The notes beneath the pieces were generated by a model. The model searched no databases. It was not told the DNA's origin and was given only the letters and a program-made list of their open reading frames with translations. Shown in pieces: positions 5,764 through 5,883 of a DNA stretch of 5,883 nt (its first letter is position 1; every line of letters starts with the position of its first letter). This DNA is from Planctomycetaceae bacterium. GTDB lineage: Bacteria > Planctomycetota > Planctomycetia > Pirellulales > Pirellulaceae. The stretch lies in the NCBI GenBank assembly GCA_007133715.1, contig SLMF01000232.1, positions 1 through 5,883 on the forward strand, read 5' to 3'. Both the position numbers and the translations under genes were made by a program.

Positions 5764-5883
5764 GCAGCTTGGCGGCCAAAAAAAAATCGCGACCCTCGGG
5801 ACTCTCCGACTGGCTGAAGACGAACTTCTCTGGATTCAGGGACTCGATTAGCACAGTTTGCCAGAGTCAGGTAATTCGACACT

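Larger units (their letters stand above)
5393..5883. other. Gene-poor upstream region of the sulfatase
   Basis: About 490 bp without a gene I can support. It contains the two C-rich repeats, palindromic repeat copy B, the GAATTC hairpin and an A9 tract at 5778-5786. Open frames cross it on both strands, but their translations are Arg/Pro/Gly-rich, run through the repeats and show no domain. On the minus strand one such frame, open nearly to the right edge, ends at TGATG overlapping the sulfatase ATG; a coupled upstream gene cannot be excluded but the composition argues against it. Confidence 0.55.

Noticed and set aside
5778..5820. T9 tract on the minus strand (A9 at 5778-5786) as a terminator of a gene to the right
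   Set aside because: The only stem nearby (TCGG/CCGA) has 4 bp and sits about 9 nt from the T-tract, too weak and too distant.
5379..5882. 167-codon minus-strand frame ending in TGATG at the sulfatase start, which could suggest a translationally coupled upstream gene
   Set aside because: The translation is low-complexity and basic (AGQGRG, GGAAPAAGG), is built over the palindromic repeat and C-rich repeats, and the sulfatase has its own strong ribosome site. Not excluded fully because the frame is open nearly to the right window edge.

Overview
The window looks like chromosomal DNA of a planctomycete (phylum Planctomycetota, most likely a Pirellula/Rhodopirellula-type lineage) or a close metagenomic relative. 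The grounds are high GC content, long exported proteins that combine a PQQ-type beta-propeller, LamG, NodB and VCBS/FG-GAP modules, an S1 sulfatase with the CxPxR motif, and a short palindromic intergenic repeat of a kind I recall from planctomycete genomes. The lineage is inferred from style only, because no rRNA or marker gene is present.

Layout: (1) positions 1-1928, plus strand: the 3' part of a gene for a PQQ-like beta-propeller protein with a C-terminal LamG/jellyroll domain; its true start lies outside the window. (2) 1932-3803, minus strand: a secreted NodB-type polysaccharide deacetylase fused to a C-terminal VCBS/FG-GAP repeat array. It converges on gene 1 with only 3 bp between the stop codons. 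(3) 3804-3960: an intergenic spacer carrying palindromic repeat copy A. (4) 3961-5379, minus strand: an exported S1-family (arylsulfatase B-like) sulfatase with a strong Shine-Dalgarno sequence. (5) 5380-5883: about 500 bp with no convincing gene, holding two C-rich direct repeats (G-quadruplex motifs on the minus strand), repeat copy B in inverted orientation to copy A, and a small EcoRI-site hairpin.

The sulfatase and the deacetylase lie in the same direction with a 157-bp gap and could be co-transcribed, although the repeat sits between them. Removal of sulfate esters and of N- or O-acetyl groups from a sulfated, acetylated polysaccharide would be complementary steps, and the neighbouring LamG protein could bind sugar or surface partners. 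This is inference from domain content; no glycoside hydrolase, transporter or regulator is visible. I see no clearly new defence, mobile or RNA system. The most interesting signals are the inverted mosaic repeats around the sulfatase, the paired G-quadruplex motifs upstream of it, and the unusual domain make-up of the deacetylase and propeller proteins.
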